Both the position numbers and the translations under genes were made by a program. Positions 32,573 through 40,090 of a DNA stretch of 64,000 nucleotides are shown here, piece by piece. A model generated the notes under the pieces. The model did not search any database, had not been told where the DNA came from, and worked only from the letters and a program-made list of their open reading frames with translations. Source of the DNA: JAWKHR01 sp041394725 (lineage in GTDB: Bacteria > Acidobacteriota > Vicinamibacteria > Vicinamibacterales > SCN-69-37); the NCBI GenBank assembly GCA_041394725.1, contig JAWKHR010000009.1, positions 97,323 to 161,322 on the forward strand, written 5' to 3'. The stretch's first letter is position 1. Each line of letters begins with the position of its first letter.

Positions 32573-34983
32573 TACTCCCGGAGCGCCACCACCGGATCGA
32601 TGCGCGAGGCGCGGAGCGCGGGCAGGCTGGCGGCGAGGAGGCCGATGGCCGCCAGCACCACGCCGCTCGCCCCGTACGTGATCAGGTCCAGCCCGGAGAC
32701 GCCGTAGAGCAGCGCCTGGAGCCACTGGCTCAGCACCGCGGCGGCCACGCCGCCCACCAGGATCCCAACCAGCACCACCCGCAGCGCTCCCGTGACCACG
32801 TCCCGGAACGTGCGCTCGGGATCCGACCCGAGCGCCATGCGAATCCCGATCTCGGCCGTGCGCCGCGTGACCGAGTAGGTGACGACGCCGTAGACGCCCA
32901 CCGCCGCCAGCAACGCGGCCGACAGCGCGAGACCGGCGAGCAGCGCCATGTTGAAGCGCGGCTGCGCCACCGAGGCCGAGACGAGATCGCCAATCGCCCG
33001 GACGGCGACGATCGGCAGCTGCGGGTCCTGCTGCGCGATCGCCGTCTTCATCCGCGCCGTCACCTCGGCCGGCGCGAGCGCGGTCCGCGCGACGATCTGC
33101 ATCTCGGAGAGCGGCAGCTGGAAGTACGGGACGTAGATCTGCGGCGCCGGCGCGTCGCCCAGCCCCGACTGCAGGGTGTCGGCGACGATGCCGACGATCC
33201 GCAGGTCGCCCGCCATGGGCAGGCGCACCATGCGGTCGATCGGCTCGACGCCGCCGAAGTACCGGAGCGCGAGCGTCTCGTTGATGATCGTCACCTTCTG
33301 GCCGTCGCCGCGACCGTCGAAGGCGTTGAAATCCCGTCCCCGCACCAGCCGGATGCCCATCGCCTCGAAGTAGCCCGCCAGCACGCCGCGATACGCCGCG
33401 CGCGGGCGCTCGGTCGGCGAGGTGCTCTCGAGCCCGGCAATCGTGAAGTCGAGACCGAAGTCGTTGCCGAGCGGGCTCATCGGGAGCACGGACACCGCGC
33501 CCGCCTTGTCGATGCCTGGGATCCCGCGCACCGTGTCGAGCAGCGTCGCGTAGAAGCGGCTCTTGGCGACCGGCCGCGGATACCGGCTGTCGGGCAGCAC
33601 GAGATCCGTGGCGACGACGCCCGTCGTGCTGAAGCCCGGATCGACCGACGTCAGGTGGACGAAGCTGCGGATGAGCAGGCCCGCGCCGATGACCAGCACG
33701 AGCGCGAGCGCCACCTCGGCGACGACCATGACGTTCGACAGGCGGCGCGCGCCGCGTCCGGTCGCCGCGCCGCGCCCGGCGTCCTGGAGCACCTCGAGCA
33801 CGTTCGGGCGCATCGCGCGGATCGCCGGCACCAGGCCGAACAGCGCGCCCGCCAGGATCGCGATGCCGGCCGTGAACCCGAGCACGACCGGGTCGAGGCC
33901 GATCGCGTCGGCGCGCGGGACGTTGGCCGGCACCAGGCCGCGCAGCGCGCGGATCCCCGCGAACGCCAGGCCGAACCCGGCCAGGCCACCGGCGGCGGCG
34001 AGCAGCCCGGTCTCGGCGAGCGACCGTCGGATCAGCACCCACGCGCCCGCCCCGAACGCCGCCCGCACGGCGAAGCCCCGCGCCATCCCGGCCGACCGCG
34101 CGAGCACCAGGTTGGCGATGTTGGCGCACGCGATGACCAGGACCAGCACGACCGCCGCGAACAGCACCCACAGCGTCCGGCCGACCGGCCCGACGATCTC
34201 CTCGCGCGCGTCCACGAGGCGCGCGCCCCAGCCCTCGTTGGTCGCCGGGTTCTCGCGCGCGATGCGCGCCGCGACCGCGCCCAGGTCCTGCCGCGCCTGC
34301 TCGATCGAGACGCCGGAACGCAGCCGCCCGATGACGCGGTACATCCGGTGCGGCCGCGATGCCATCGCCGTCAGGTCGAACGTCAGCGGCGTCCAGACCT
34401 CGACCGTCGCGTCACCCGCCGGGAACTGGAACGACGCCGGCATCACGCCGACGATCTCGTAGCTCTCGTCGTCGAGGCGAAGCGTGCGCCCGATGACGTC
34501 CGGGCTCGCACCGAACCGGCGCGTCCACGCGCCGTGGCTGAGCATTGCCAGGTGCTCGTGCCCCTTCGCTTCCTCCTCCGTCCGGAAGACGCGGCCGATC
34601 TCCGGTGCGACGCCCAGCACCGCGAACACCGACGGCGTGGTCTCCACGCTCTGGACCCGCTCCGGGTCGGTCTCGCCCGTCAGCGTGAAGCCCCGGTACC
34701 GCCAGGCGCCGAGATCCTCGAAGCTCGCGTTCCACGCGCGCCAGTCCGCCCACGTCGCCAGCGCGACCTCGCTCTCGTCCTGGCCGAGCCGCGGGTTGCT
34801 CTCGAACGCGGTCACGAGTCGATCCGGATCGGCGTAGTCGAGCGGGCGGAGCAGCACGCCGTACAGCACGCTGAAGATCGTGGCGTTGACGCCAATCGCC
34901 AGGGCCAGCGTCAACACGACCACCGCCGTGAACCCGGGCGCGGCCAGCAGCGACCGCAGAGCCTCGCGAACGTCGGTTCTCAT
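32572..34983 (-). CDS. ADOP-5: MacB/FtsX-type permease without prefix
   Basis: 803 residues, starting RTDVREALRSLLAAPGF and TM1 (VVLTLALAIGVNATIFSVLYG). Two periplasmic cores (YEIVGVMPASFQFPAGD; second unit with FMIGxxx-like YFEAMGIRLVRGRDF) alternate with FtsX blocks (GFAVRAAFGAGAWVL; AEIGIRMALGSDPER). The ATG is preceded by GAGGA at good spacing. No PadR neighbour. The stop TAG shares its G with the outer base of hairpin element A. Divergent from the META lipoprotein gene. Substrate unknown. Confidence 0.92.
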   Translation of the reverse strand: MRTDVREALRSLLAAPGFTAVVVLTLALAIGVNATIFSVLYGVLLRPLDYADPDRLVTAFESNPRLGQDESEVALATWADWRAWNASFEDLGAWRYRGFTLTGETDPERVQSVETTPSVFAVLGVAPEIGRVFRTEEEAKGHEHLAMLSHGAWTRRFGASPDVIGRTLRLDDESYEIVGVMPASFQFPAGDATVEVWTPLTFDLTAMASRPHRMYRVIGRLRSGVSIEQARQDLGAVAARIARENPATNEGWGARLVDAREEIVGPVGRTLWVLFAAVVLVLVIACANIANLVLARSAGMARGFAVRAAFGAGAWVLIRRSLAETGLLAAAGGLAGFGLAFAGIRALRGLVPANVPRADAIGLDPVVLGFTAGIAILAGALFGLVPAIRAMRPNVLEVLQDAGRGAATGRGARRLSNVMVVAEVALALVLVIGAGLLIRSFVHLTSVDPGFSTTGVVATDLVLPDSRYPRPVAKSRFYATLLDTVRGIPGIDKAGAVSVLPMSPLGNDFGLDFTIAGLESTSPTERPRAAYRGVLAGYFEAMGIRLVRGRDFNAFDGRGDGQKVTIINETLALRYFGGVEPIDRMVRLPMAGDLRIVGIVADTLQSGLGDAPAPQIYVPYFQLPLSEMQIVARTALAPAEVTARMKTAIAQQDPQLPIVAVRAIGDLVSASVAQPRFNMALLAGLALSAALLAAVGVYGVVTYSVTRRTAEIGIRMALGSDPERTFRDVVTGALRVVLVGILVGGVAAAVLSQWLQALLYGVSGLDLITYGASGVVLAAIGLLAASLPALRASRIDPVVALRE

Positions 34984-35105
34984 TCGGTCCTCACGGAAGA
35001 GGGGCCATGGTAACCGATCGGCCCGGCGCAGGGCCGGCTCGACGATCCCGCACCGGCCGATGCTGCTAGAGTGAGAGCGCTCGCCCCGCCTGGAGGATGC
35101 CCGTC

Positions 35106-36017
35106 GTGAGATCGCGTGTCGCCGCCGCCGTCACCCTCCTGGCCGTCGTCGGCATCGCTCCGGCCTGCGGCGGCTCGGGTGCGCCGACGCCCGCCGCCAC
35201 CCCCGGCGAACCGCCGACCGTCGAGGAACTGCGTGTCGCCACCTATCAGGGCCTGAATGGCGTGAGCGGTCCGGTCACGCTGGATCACGGCATGTGGGAG
35301 GACGCGGCCAGCCACGTGGCGGTGACGTTCGCGCGCGACTACCGCGTCGTCGGCGATCTCGACGGCCACCCGCCCGACGAGGCGGTCGTCATCCTGACCG
35401 TCAACAGCGGCGCATCGGGCGTCGTCTCGTATTTCGCCGTGGTCACGCGGCGCGACGGCCGGCTGGTCAACCTCGCCACGACGCCCATCGGCGATCGCGT
35501 GGAGCTGCGCCACGTCCGGATCGAGGGACGGCGCCTCGTGGCCGACGTCGTCCAGGCCGGCCCCGACGACCCGATGTGCTGTCCGGGCGAGCTGACGAGC
35601 CGGTCGTGGACGCTCGAGGGCGACACGCTGCGCGAAGCGCCGGCGACCGGGCCGACGTCTCGGCTGACGCTGGACGCCATCGCCGGCGGTCCCTGGCTGC
35701 TCCGGTCATGGGCCAGCGATGAGAGCGCGCCAGCCGCACCCGTCCCGACCCTCGAGTGGCGCGACGGCGCGCTCTCGGGCTACGCCGGCTGCAACAACTA
35801 CAACGCGGCGGTGACCACCGGGGACCTGCCGGGCGACATCTCGGTCGGCGCGGTGGCGGCCACGCGCAAGATGTGCCCAGACGCCGAGATGGCGATCGAG
35901 CAGCGCTATCTCGACCAGTTTCAGCGGATCGTCAAGTACGGGTTCCTGCTCGGGCAGCTGGCGCTGACCTACCGGACGGACGACGGCGTGGAGGTCATGC
36001 TGTTTGACCGGCAGTAG
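35106..36017 (+). CDS. Lipoprotein with C-terminal META domain
   Basis: 303 residues from GTG 35106 (TGGAGG nine bases upstream; an in-frame ATG at 35097 stands too close to it). Signal segment VTLLAVVGIAPAC with Cys as a lipobox. Residues 35-190 are beta-rich and unrecognised. The last ~110 residues are a META/HslJ-like domain: LEWRDGALSGYAGCNNYN, AATRKMCPDAEMAIEQRY and LTYRTDDGVEVMLF. META domains occur in heat-shock or envelope-stress proteins. It overlaps the following gene, which starts inside its last codons. Confidence 0.82.
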   Translation: MRSRVAAAVTLLAVVGIAPACGGSGAPTPAATPGEPPTVEELRVATYQGLNGVSGPVTLDHGMWEDAASHVAVTFARDYRVVGDLDGHPPDEAVVILTVNSGASGVVSYFAVVTRRDGRLVNLATTPIGDRVELRHVRIEGRRLVADVVQAGPDDPMCCPGELTSRSWTLEGDTLREAPATGPTSRLTLDAIAGGPWLLRSWASDESAPAAPVPTLEWRDGALSGYAGCNNYNAAVTTGDLPGDISVGAVAATRKMCPDAEMAIEQRYLDQFQRIVKYGFLLGQLALTYRTDDGVEVMLFDRQ

Positions 36018-37146
36018 CGCCCGGCTCGTCGTCGTGCTCCTCGGCGTGATCCTGCCGGCGTCGCTGGCCGTCACGCGCGCGTTCGCGCCGCAGGTCCCGG
36101 TGCGCGTGCCGCTCCGCTGGGCCGTGCCGCGCGTCCGCGCGGTCATCACCGGCACGGTGCGCGGCCGCGAGGTCAAGCAGTTCGTCTTTCAGGCGCGCGC
36201 CGGCACCCGGGGCGGGCTGGAGGTGGAGTCCAGCGCACCGGACCGGCTGGTCATTCAGGTGAACCGGCCGGGTCAGTCGTCCGACCACACGGTCTACGCC
36301 TTTCGCGCGACCGGCGGTGCCGCGACGTGGACATTCGACGCGGACGGCGAATACCGACTTCTCATCGCCGCGGCGGCGGGTACGCCGCGCGGCACCGAGG
36401 TGGACTATCAGGTGACGCTCACGATGGGCGCCGGTGACGAGCCGCCGCCGGCCGCACCGGCGTCCACCGAGCCGGCGCACGCTGATCCTCCGGCGTCCGC
36501 GGAGCCGGCGTCAGCGAAGCCGGCGTCCACGACGCCGGCACCTGCCGAGCCCGCGACGCCGACCCGGGCGAACCGGGACTCACCCGCGGCGGCGAGCCCG
36601 GTCACCGGATCGCCTGCCTCCTGGATCGAAAAGGGCGCGTGCCCCTTCGAGTGCTGTCGCTACGGCACCTGGACCGCGGCACGACCGCTGGACGTGCGCG
36701 AGCGGCCCGACGAGTCGGCGGCCGTGACCGGCAGCGTCGCCACGGGCACCTCGTTCAGGGCCATCACCGGCGAGACACACACGACCGCCGGGCGCGTGCG
36801 CTTCGTCGCGGCGGACGGTGATTTCGCGGCCGGCGACGAGCTCGCGATCTACGACTACACGGGCGAGGGCTTCTATCGCGGCTGGGTGAACGGCCGGATG
36901 CAGGAAGTCGATCTGGCGCTCGCGCTGTCGGCCGCCAACCCCGAGCGCCGCACCGCGCGCCTCGAGCAGGCGCCCGTCCAGGTGTGGTGGGTGCAGGTCG
37001 ACGTTCCGGACGGGCCGAAGGGCTGGATCCGGATGCCCGACAACCGCGCGGTGACGGGTCATGACGAATGTCGAGCCTCCCAGGCTCCCAGGGTCCCAGG
37101 GTTCGGAGGGTCCGGGTTCGGAGGATCCGGGTTCGGAGGGTCCTGA
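36004..37146 (+). CDS. Secreted protein with Pro/Ala-rich linker and SH3-like domain
   Basis: About 380 residues from TTG 36004, inside the end of the META gene. Signal segment VVVLLGVILPASLAVTRAFA. A beta-sandwich-like domain (about 45-140) is followed by a low-complexity linker (PASTEPAHADPPASAEPASA). A Cys pair (CPFECC) then precedes an SH3-like part with LDVRERPDESAAVTGSVATGT and GWVNGRMQEVDLALA. The tail GFGGSGFGGSGFGGS is read from a tandem repeat and overlaps the prephenate dehydratase gene by 88 bases. A TTG start is unusual; none better was seen. Confidence 0.7.
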   Translation: MTGSSARLVVVLLGVILPASLAVTRAFAPQVPVRVPLRWAVPRVRAVITGTVRGREVKQFVFQARAGTRGGLEVESSAPDRLVIQVNRPGQSSDHTVYAFRATGGAATWTFDADGEYRLLIAAAAGTPRGTEVDYQVTLTMGAGDEPPPAAPASTEPAHADPPASAEPASAKPASTTPAPAEPATPTRANRDSPAAASPVTGSPASWIEKGACPFECCRYGTWTAARPLDVRERPDESAAVTGSVATGTSFRAITGETHTTAGRVRFVAADGDFAAGDELAIYDYTGEGFYRGWVNGRMQEVDLALALSAANPERRTARLEQAPVQVWWVQVDVPDGPKGWIRMPDNRAVTGHDECRASQAPRVPGFGGSGFGGSGFGGS

Positions 37147-38108
37147 GCTCCGAGGGTCCTGTAGTGCCCCACCAGCCGCATCGCCCCGCAGCAGGCGGCC
37201 AGTTCGGCCAGGGCTTCGGCCACCGGCGCGGCATCCGGGCTCGGCCCGATTTCGAGGTGGAACCGGTAGGCGAACGGGGTCTCGCGGATCGGGCGGCTCT
37301 CGATGCGTGAGAGGTTGAGGCCGTGTCGCGCGAAGGAGGCGAGCGCCCGCGCCAGCGCGCCCGGCTCGTTCGCCAGGTCGCACACGACGGCCGTGCGCCA
37401 GGGGCCGCCGCCAGCCTGACGCGGATCCGCGTCGGTCCGGCGTGGGCCGGGCGCGGCGCCGGGCCGGACCAGCAGGAACCTCGTGAAGTTGCCTGCCGAA
37501 TCCTGGATGCCGTCGGCCAGCACCACGGCGCCCCATTCAGCCGCGGCCCGGCGATGCGCGATCGCGGCAGCGTCGGCGGCGCGCTCGCGCACGACGTCGC
37601 GGACGGCGCCGGCGGTGTCGAACGCCGCCACCGGCGTCATCCGCGGATGCGCGCGCAGGAACGCCTCGCACTGCGCGATGGCCACCGGATGCGAGTACAC
37701 GCGCCGCACCGCGTCCATCGGGACGCCCGGCGCTGCGATCAGCGCGTGCACGATGGGCCGCGCGCACTCGCCGACGACGCGCACGTCGTGACGCGCGAGC
37801 AGGTCCGCACAGCCGGGGACCGGGCCGGCGAGCGTGTTCTCGATCGGCACGACGCCCGCGGCGGCCGCGCCGCCCGTCACGGCCGCGAACACCTCGTCGA
37901 GCGTGGCGCACGGCCGCAGGCGCGCGCCGGCGCCGACGAGGGCCCGCGCCGCGTCCTCGCTGAACGCGCCCGGCACGCCCTGATACGCCGCGTCGGCGGC
38001 CCGCCACGCGTGATCCGCCGCCTCGGCGGGCGGCCATGCGCGATACGCCGCCTCGGCCGGCGCGCCCGGATAGTCCGCGTCGGCCGGCGCCGGTCCGGCG
38101 TCAGCCAC
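37059..38108 (-). CDS. pheA: Prephenate dehydratase
   Basis: 349 residues. The catalytic domain begins AYQGVPGAFSEDAAR at residue 41; VVPIENTLAG and GNFTRFLLV (the catalytic T-R-F, 209-211) are present. An ACT domain (about 235-320) has AVVCDLANEPGALARAL and the Phe-binding ESRP, so feedback inhibition by Phe is likely. The enzyme converts prephenate to phenylpyruvate. Odd points: an N-terminal Ala-rich extension of ~38 residues with repeats such as AEAAYRAWPPAEAADHAW, and a C-terminal tail (DPPNPDPPNPDPPNP) read from the tandem repeat at 37092-37142. GTG 38108 follows AGGAGG and overlaps the chorismate mutase stop. Confidence 0.93.
   Translation of the reverse strand: MADAGPAPADADYPGAPAEAAYRAWPPAEAADHAWRAADAAYQGVPGAFSEDAARALVGAGARLRPCATLDEVFAAVTGGAAAAGVVPIENTLAGPVPGCADLLARHDVRVVGECARPIVHALIAAPGVPMDAVRRVYSHPVAIAQCEAFLRAHPRMTPVAAFDTAGAVRDVVRERAADAAAIAHRRAAAEWGAVVLADGIQDSAGNFTRFLLVRPGAAPGPRRTDADPRQAGGGPWRTAVVCDLANEPGALARALASFARHGLNLSRIESRPIRETPFAYRFHLEIGPSPDAAPVAEALAELAACCGAMRLVGHYRTLGAQDPPNPDPPNPDPPNPGTLGAWEARHSS
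37092..37142. repeat. Tandem repeat of 15-base units in convergent gene tails
   Basis: Units like GGGTTCGGAGGGTCC repeat three times, with related CCAGGGT units on the left. On the plus strand they encode GFGGSGFGGS, on the minus strand DPPNPDPPNP. Length is a multiple of three, so copy-number change keeps both frames. Confidence 0.8.
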
Positions 38109-38400
38109 GACCGTCCTCCTGGCGCGCCGCGGTCTCTTCGATGATGGCGGTGAAGATGCGCTCCACCGACGCCTCGGACAGCGGTCCGGCGACGGCGGCG
38201 CGGACGAGCGCCAGCACCTCGGCCTCGCGCGCAAACGACCGCGTCGGCCACCCGTGCTCGCGCTTGATCGCGCCCAGCGCGAGCCCGAGCCGCATCCGCT
38301 CGGCGAGCAGCGCGACGATCGTGCGGTCGATCCGGTCGATGTGCCGGCGATGGAGGCTCACGGCCTCGCCGGCCCCGGGGTCTTCGTCCACGACGTGCAT
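38101..38400 (-). CDS. aroQ: Chorismate mutase, AroQ class
   Basis: 99 residues. All-helical AroQ fold: HRRHIDRIDRTIVALLAERM with the Arg used for substrate, LGLALGAIKREHG with the Lys, and a third helix ending FTAIIEETAARQ. Converts chorismate to prephenate, the step shared by Phe and Tyr synthesis. ATG 38400 follows AGGAG at seven bases. The stop overlaps the start of prephenate dehydratase, so the two are translationally coupled. The gene lies directly behind an intrinsic terminator and a Phe/Tyr-rich leader frame, so its transcription is probably controlled by attenuation. Confidence 0.9.
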   Translation of the reverse strand: MHVVDEDPGAGEAVSLHRRHIDRIDRTIVALLAERMRLGLALGAIKREHGWPTRSFAREAEVLALVRAAVAGPLSEASVERIFTAIIEETAARQEDGRG

Positions 38401-38412
38401 GACAGGCTCCTG

Positions 38413-38448
38413 AAAAACCAAAAGCCCGCTCCCTTGCGGGTAGCGGGC
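38413..38448 (-). terminator. Intrinsic terminator acting as attenuator before aroQ-pheA
   Basis: On the minus strand the stem GCCCGCT/AGCGGGC continues, after a bulged A, into CCC/GGG closed by a GCAA loop. It is followed by TTTTGGTTTTT. The start of chorismate mutase is 13 bases beyond the T-rich stretch. The left arm contains CGCTACCC, complementary to GGGTAGCG around the leader-peptide stop codon (38487-38494). Confidence 0.88.
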
Positions 38449-38488
38449 CTGGAAGACGTGCTCGAGATTGCGGGCTCAGGTCGATGCG

Positions 38489-38605
38489 CTACCCATCCGT
38501 CGAGGGCGGAAAGTAATACGCAAAATACCCGAACACGATCGCGGGCACACGACGCCCCGCGCGACGCGCCGGCACGGACGACCGGAGGGACGGACGCGGG
38601 GTCAT
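38489..38605 (-). CDS. pheL: Phe/Tyr leader peptide of the aroQ-pheA operon
   Basis: A 38-codon frame, ATG 38605 to TAG 38489. Codons 25-32 read F-G-Y-F-A-Y-Y-F (38510-38533), three Phe and three Tyr in eight codons, followed by PPSTDG and the stop. Phe and Tyr are otherwise uncommon in this GC-rich genome. A ribosome stalled on these codons would leave GGGTAGCG (38487-38494) free to pair with the terminator arm; a ribosome that reaches the stop covers it. The symbol pheL is used by analogy with enterobacteria. The peptide itself probably has no function. A promoter-like TTGACA/CATTCT is directly upstream. Confidence 0.85.
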   Translation of the reverse strand: MTPRPSLRSSVPARRAGRRVPAIVFGYFAYYFPPSTDG

Positions 38606-38614
38606 GAGGCTTCC

Positions 38615-38644
38615 AGAATGGGCGGACCGGGCCACCCGTGTCAA
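38615..38644 (-). promoter_or_regulatory. Promoter of the leader-aroQ-pheA transcript
   Basis: Minus strand: TTGACA (38639-38644), 18-base spacer, CATTCT (38615-38620). The leader ATG begins at 38605, so the untranslated leader is only a few bases. The promoter stands just beyond the stop of the NSS symporter gene, giving the operon its own start point. Confidence 0.6.
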
Positions 38645-38649
38645 GCGCC

Positions 38650-39996
38650 TCACCCGAACACGCCCAGGCCGGCCAGCAGGACCATCGCCACGGCGACCGG
38701 CACGACGACCACGACGAGCGGCCGCCACGCCGCCGTGACGCGGAACCGGCCCGCACCGGCATTGACCTCGGCGCGGAAGGCCTCGAAGCCCCACACCCAG
38801 GCCGCGTACATCGCGATCAGCAGCCCGCCGAGCGGCAACAGGTAGTTCGTGGACACCAGGTCCAGCACGTCGAAGGGCGTCCGACCGGCCACCCGGATCC
38901 ACGACCCCTCGGCCTGGCCGAGGATCACCACCGCCGCGAGCGCGGCCCACGCGACGGCCGCCACGACGGTCGCGCGCGCGCGGGACAGACGCGCGGTGTC
39001 CATCACGGTCGCCACGGTGACCTCGAAGACCGCGATCGACGACGTCGCGCCGGCGATGAGCAGCAGGAAGAAGAACGCGCCGCCGAACATCGCGCCGCCC
39101 GGCATCCGCGCGAAGAGGTTCGTCATCGTCACGAACAGCAGGCCCGGTCCCGCGTCGGGCGGCAGGTCGAAGGCGAAGAGCGCCGGAAAGATCATGAACC
39201 CGGCGAGCACGGCGACCGCGGTGTCGCAGAGCACGACGATGGCGACGTTGCCGGGCACGTCGCTCTCGCCGCGCTTCATGTAGCTGCCGAACCCGAAGCC
39301 GGCCGCCATGCCGATGCCAATCGAGTAGAAGACCTGACCGAGCGCCGCGAGCACCGTGTCCGCATGGATGCGCGAGACGTCCGGCGTGAGGTACCACGCG
39401 ACGCCGCGCCACGCGCCGGGCAGGAACAGCGAGCGGATCGCGAGGACGACGAGGATGACGAACAGCAGCGGCATGCCGACGCGCGCGAGCCGCTCGAGGC
39501 CCGCGCCGAGGCCGCGCCGCACGACGAGCGTCATGAGGACGATGCAGATGCCGGTGCAGGCGAGGACGGGGCCGGGCGTGGTGGTGAACGACTGGTAGGT
39601 CGCGGCGACGTCCTCGGGCGACATCCCGGTGAAGTGCCCGGACGAGACCATCGCGAAGTAGCCGAGGATCCAGCCGATCAGCATCACGTAGTACGCGTTG
39701 ATCGCGACCGCGGCCGTGATCCCGAGCCACGCCGCGAGGTTCCACGGGCTCGCGCGACGACCCGTGAGCGCCTCGAACCCCGCGATGGGACTGAGCTGCG
39801 CCCGCCGCCCGAGGCCCACCTCCATCGTCATCAACGGCACGCCGATGCCGAGGGCGAGCACGAGGTACAGCAGCACGAAGGCGCCGCCGCCGTTCTCGCC
39901 GGTCATGTACGGGAACCGCCAGATGTTGCCGAGCCCGATCGAGAAGCCGGCGGTGGCCATGATGAACCCGAACCGGCTGCCCCAGGTTTCGCGCAT
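38650..39996 (-). CDS. Sodium:neurotransmitter symporter (NSS/LeuT-type) family transporter
   Basis: 448 residues with about 11 hydrophobic helices. TM1 carries the LeuT signature GFSIGLGNIWRFPYMTGENG, binding substrate and Na+. FGFGSYMKRGESDVPGN and the TM6-like SIGIGMAAGFGFGS are typical. The bacterial NSS family imports amino acids with sodium. Standing just upstream of the Phe/Tyr-attenuated operon, an aromatic amino-acid substrate is a reasonable guess, not shown. ATG 39996 starts RETWGSRFGF, the family N-terminus. Confidence 0.93.
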   Translation of the reverse strand: MRETWGSRFGFIMATAGFSIGLGNIWRFPYMTGENGGGAFVLLYLVLALGIGVPLMTMEVGLGRRAQLSPIAGFEALTGRRASPWNLAAWLGITAAVAINAYYVMLIGWILGYFAMVSSGHFTGMSPEDVAATYQSFTTTPGPVLACTGICIVLMTLVVRRGLGAGLERLARVGMPLLFVILVVLAIRSLFLPGAWRGVAWYLTPDVSRIHADTVLAALGQVFYSIGIGMAAGFGFGSYMKRGESDVPGNVAIVVLCDTAVAVLAGFMIFPALFAFDLPPDAGPGLLFVTMTNLFARMPGGAMFGGAFFFLLLIAGATSSIAVFEVTVATVMDTARLSRARATVVAAVAWAALAAVVILGQAEGSWIRVAGRTPFDVLDLVSTNYLLPLGGLLIAMYAAWVWGFEAFRAEVNAGAGRFRVTAAWRPLVVVVVPVAVAMVLLAGLGVFG

Positions 39997-40012
39997 GGGC
40001 GGGGATTGTACC

Positions 40013-40047
40013 GGGCACTGGGCAGTGGGCACTGGGCATTGGGCACT
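40013..40047. repeat. Short GGGCACT repeats
   Basis: GGGCACTGGGCAGTGGGCAC and continuing units, a degenerate seven-base tandem repeat upstream of the NSS gene. Related GGCACTGGGCAC-type sequence recurs inverted near 41333-41348 and again near 44479. Confidence 0.65.
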
Positions 40048-40090
40048 CAGGGAACGCGGCGGCTAGGGGACTCTCTTCCCCTCCCGCGGG

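Noticed and set aside
38398..38421. Earlier start of chorismate mutase at TTG 38421
   Set aside because: That codon lies in the T-run of the attenuator; ATG 38400 has AGGAG at good spacing.
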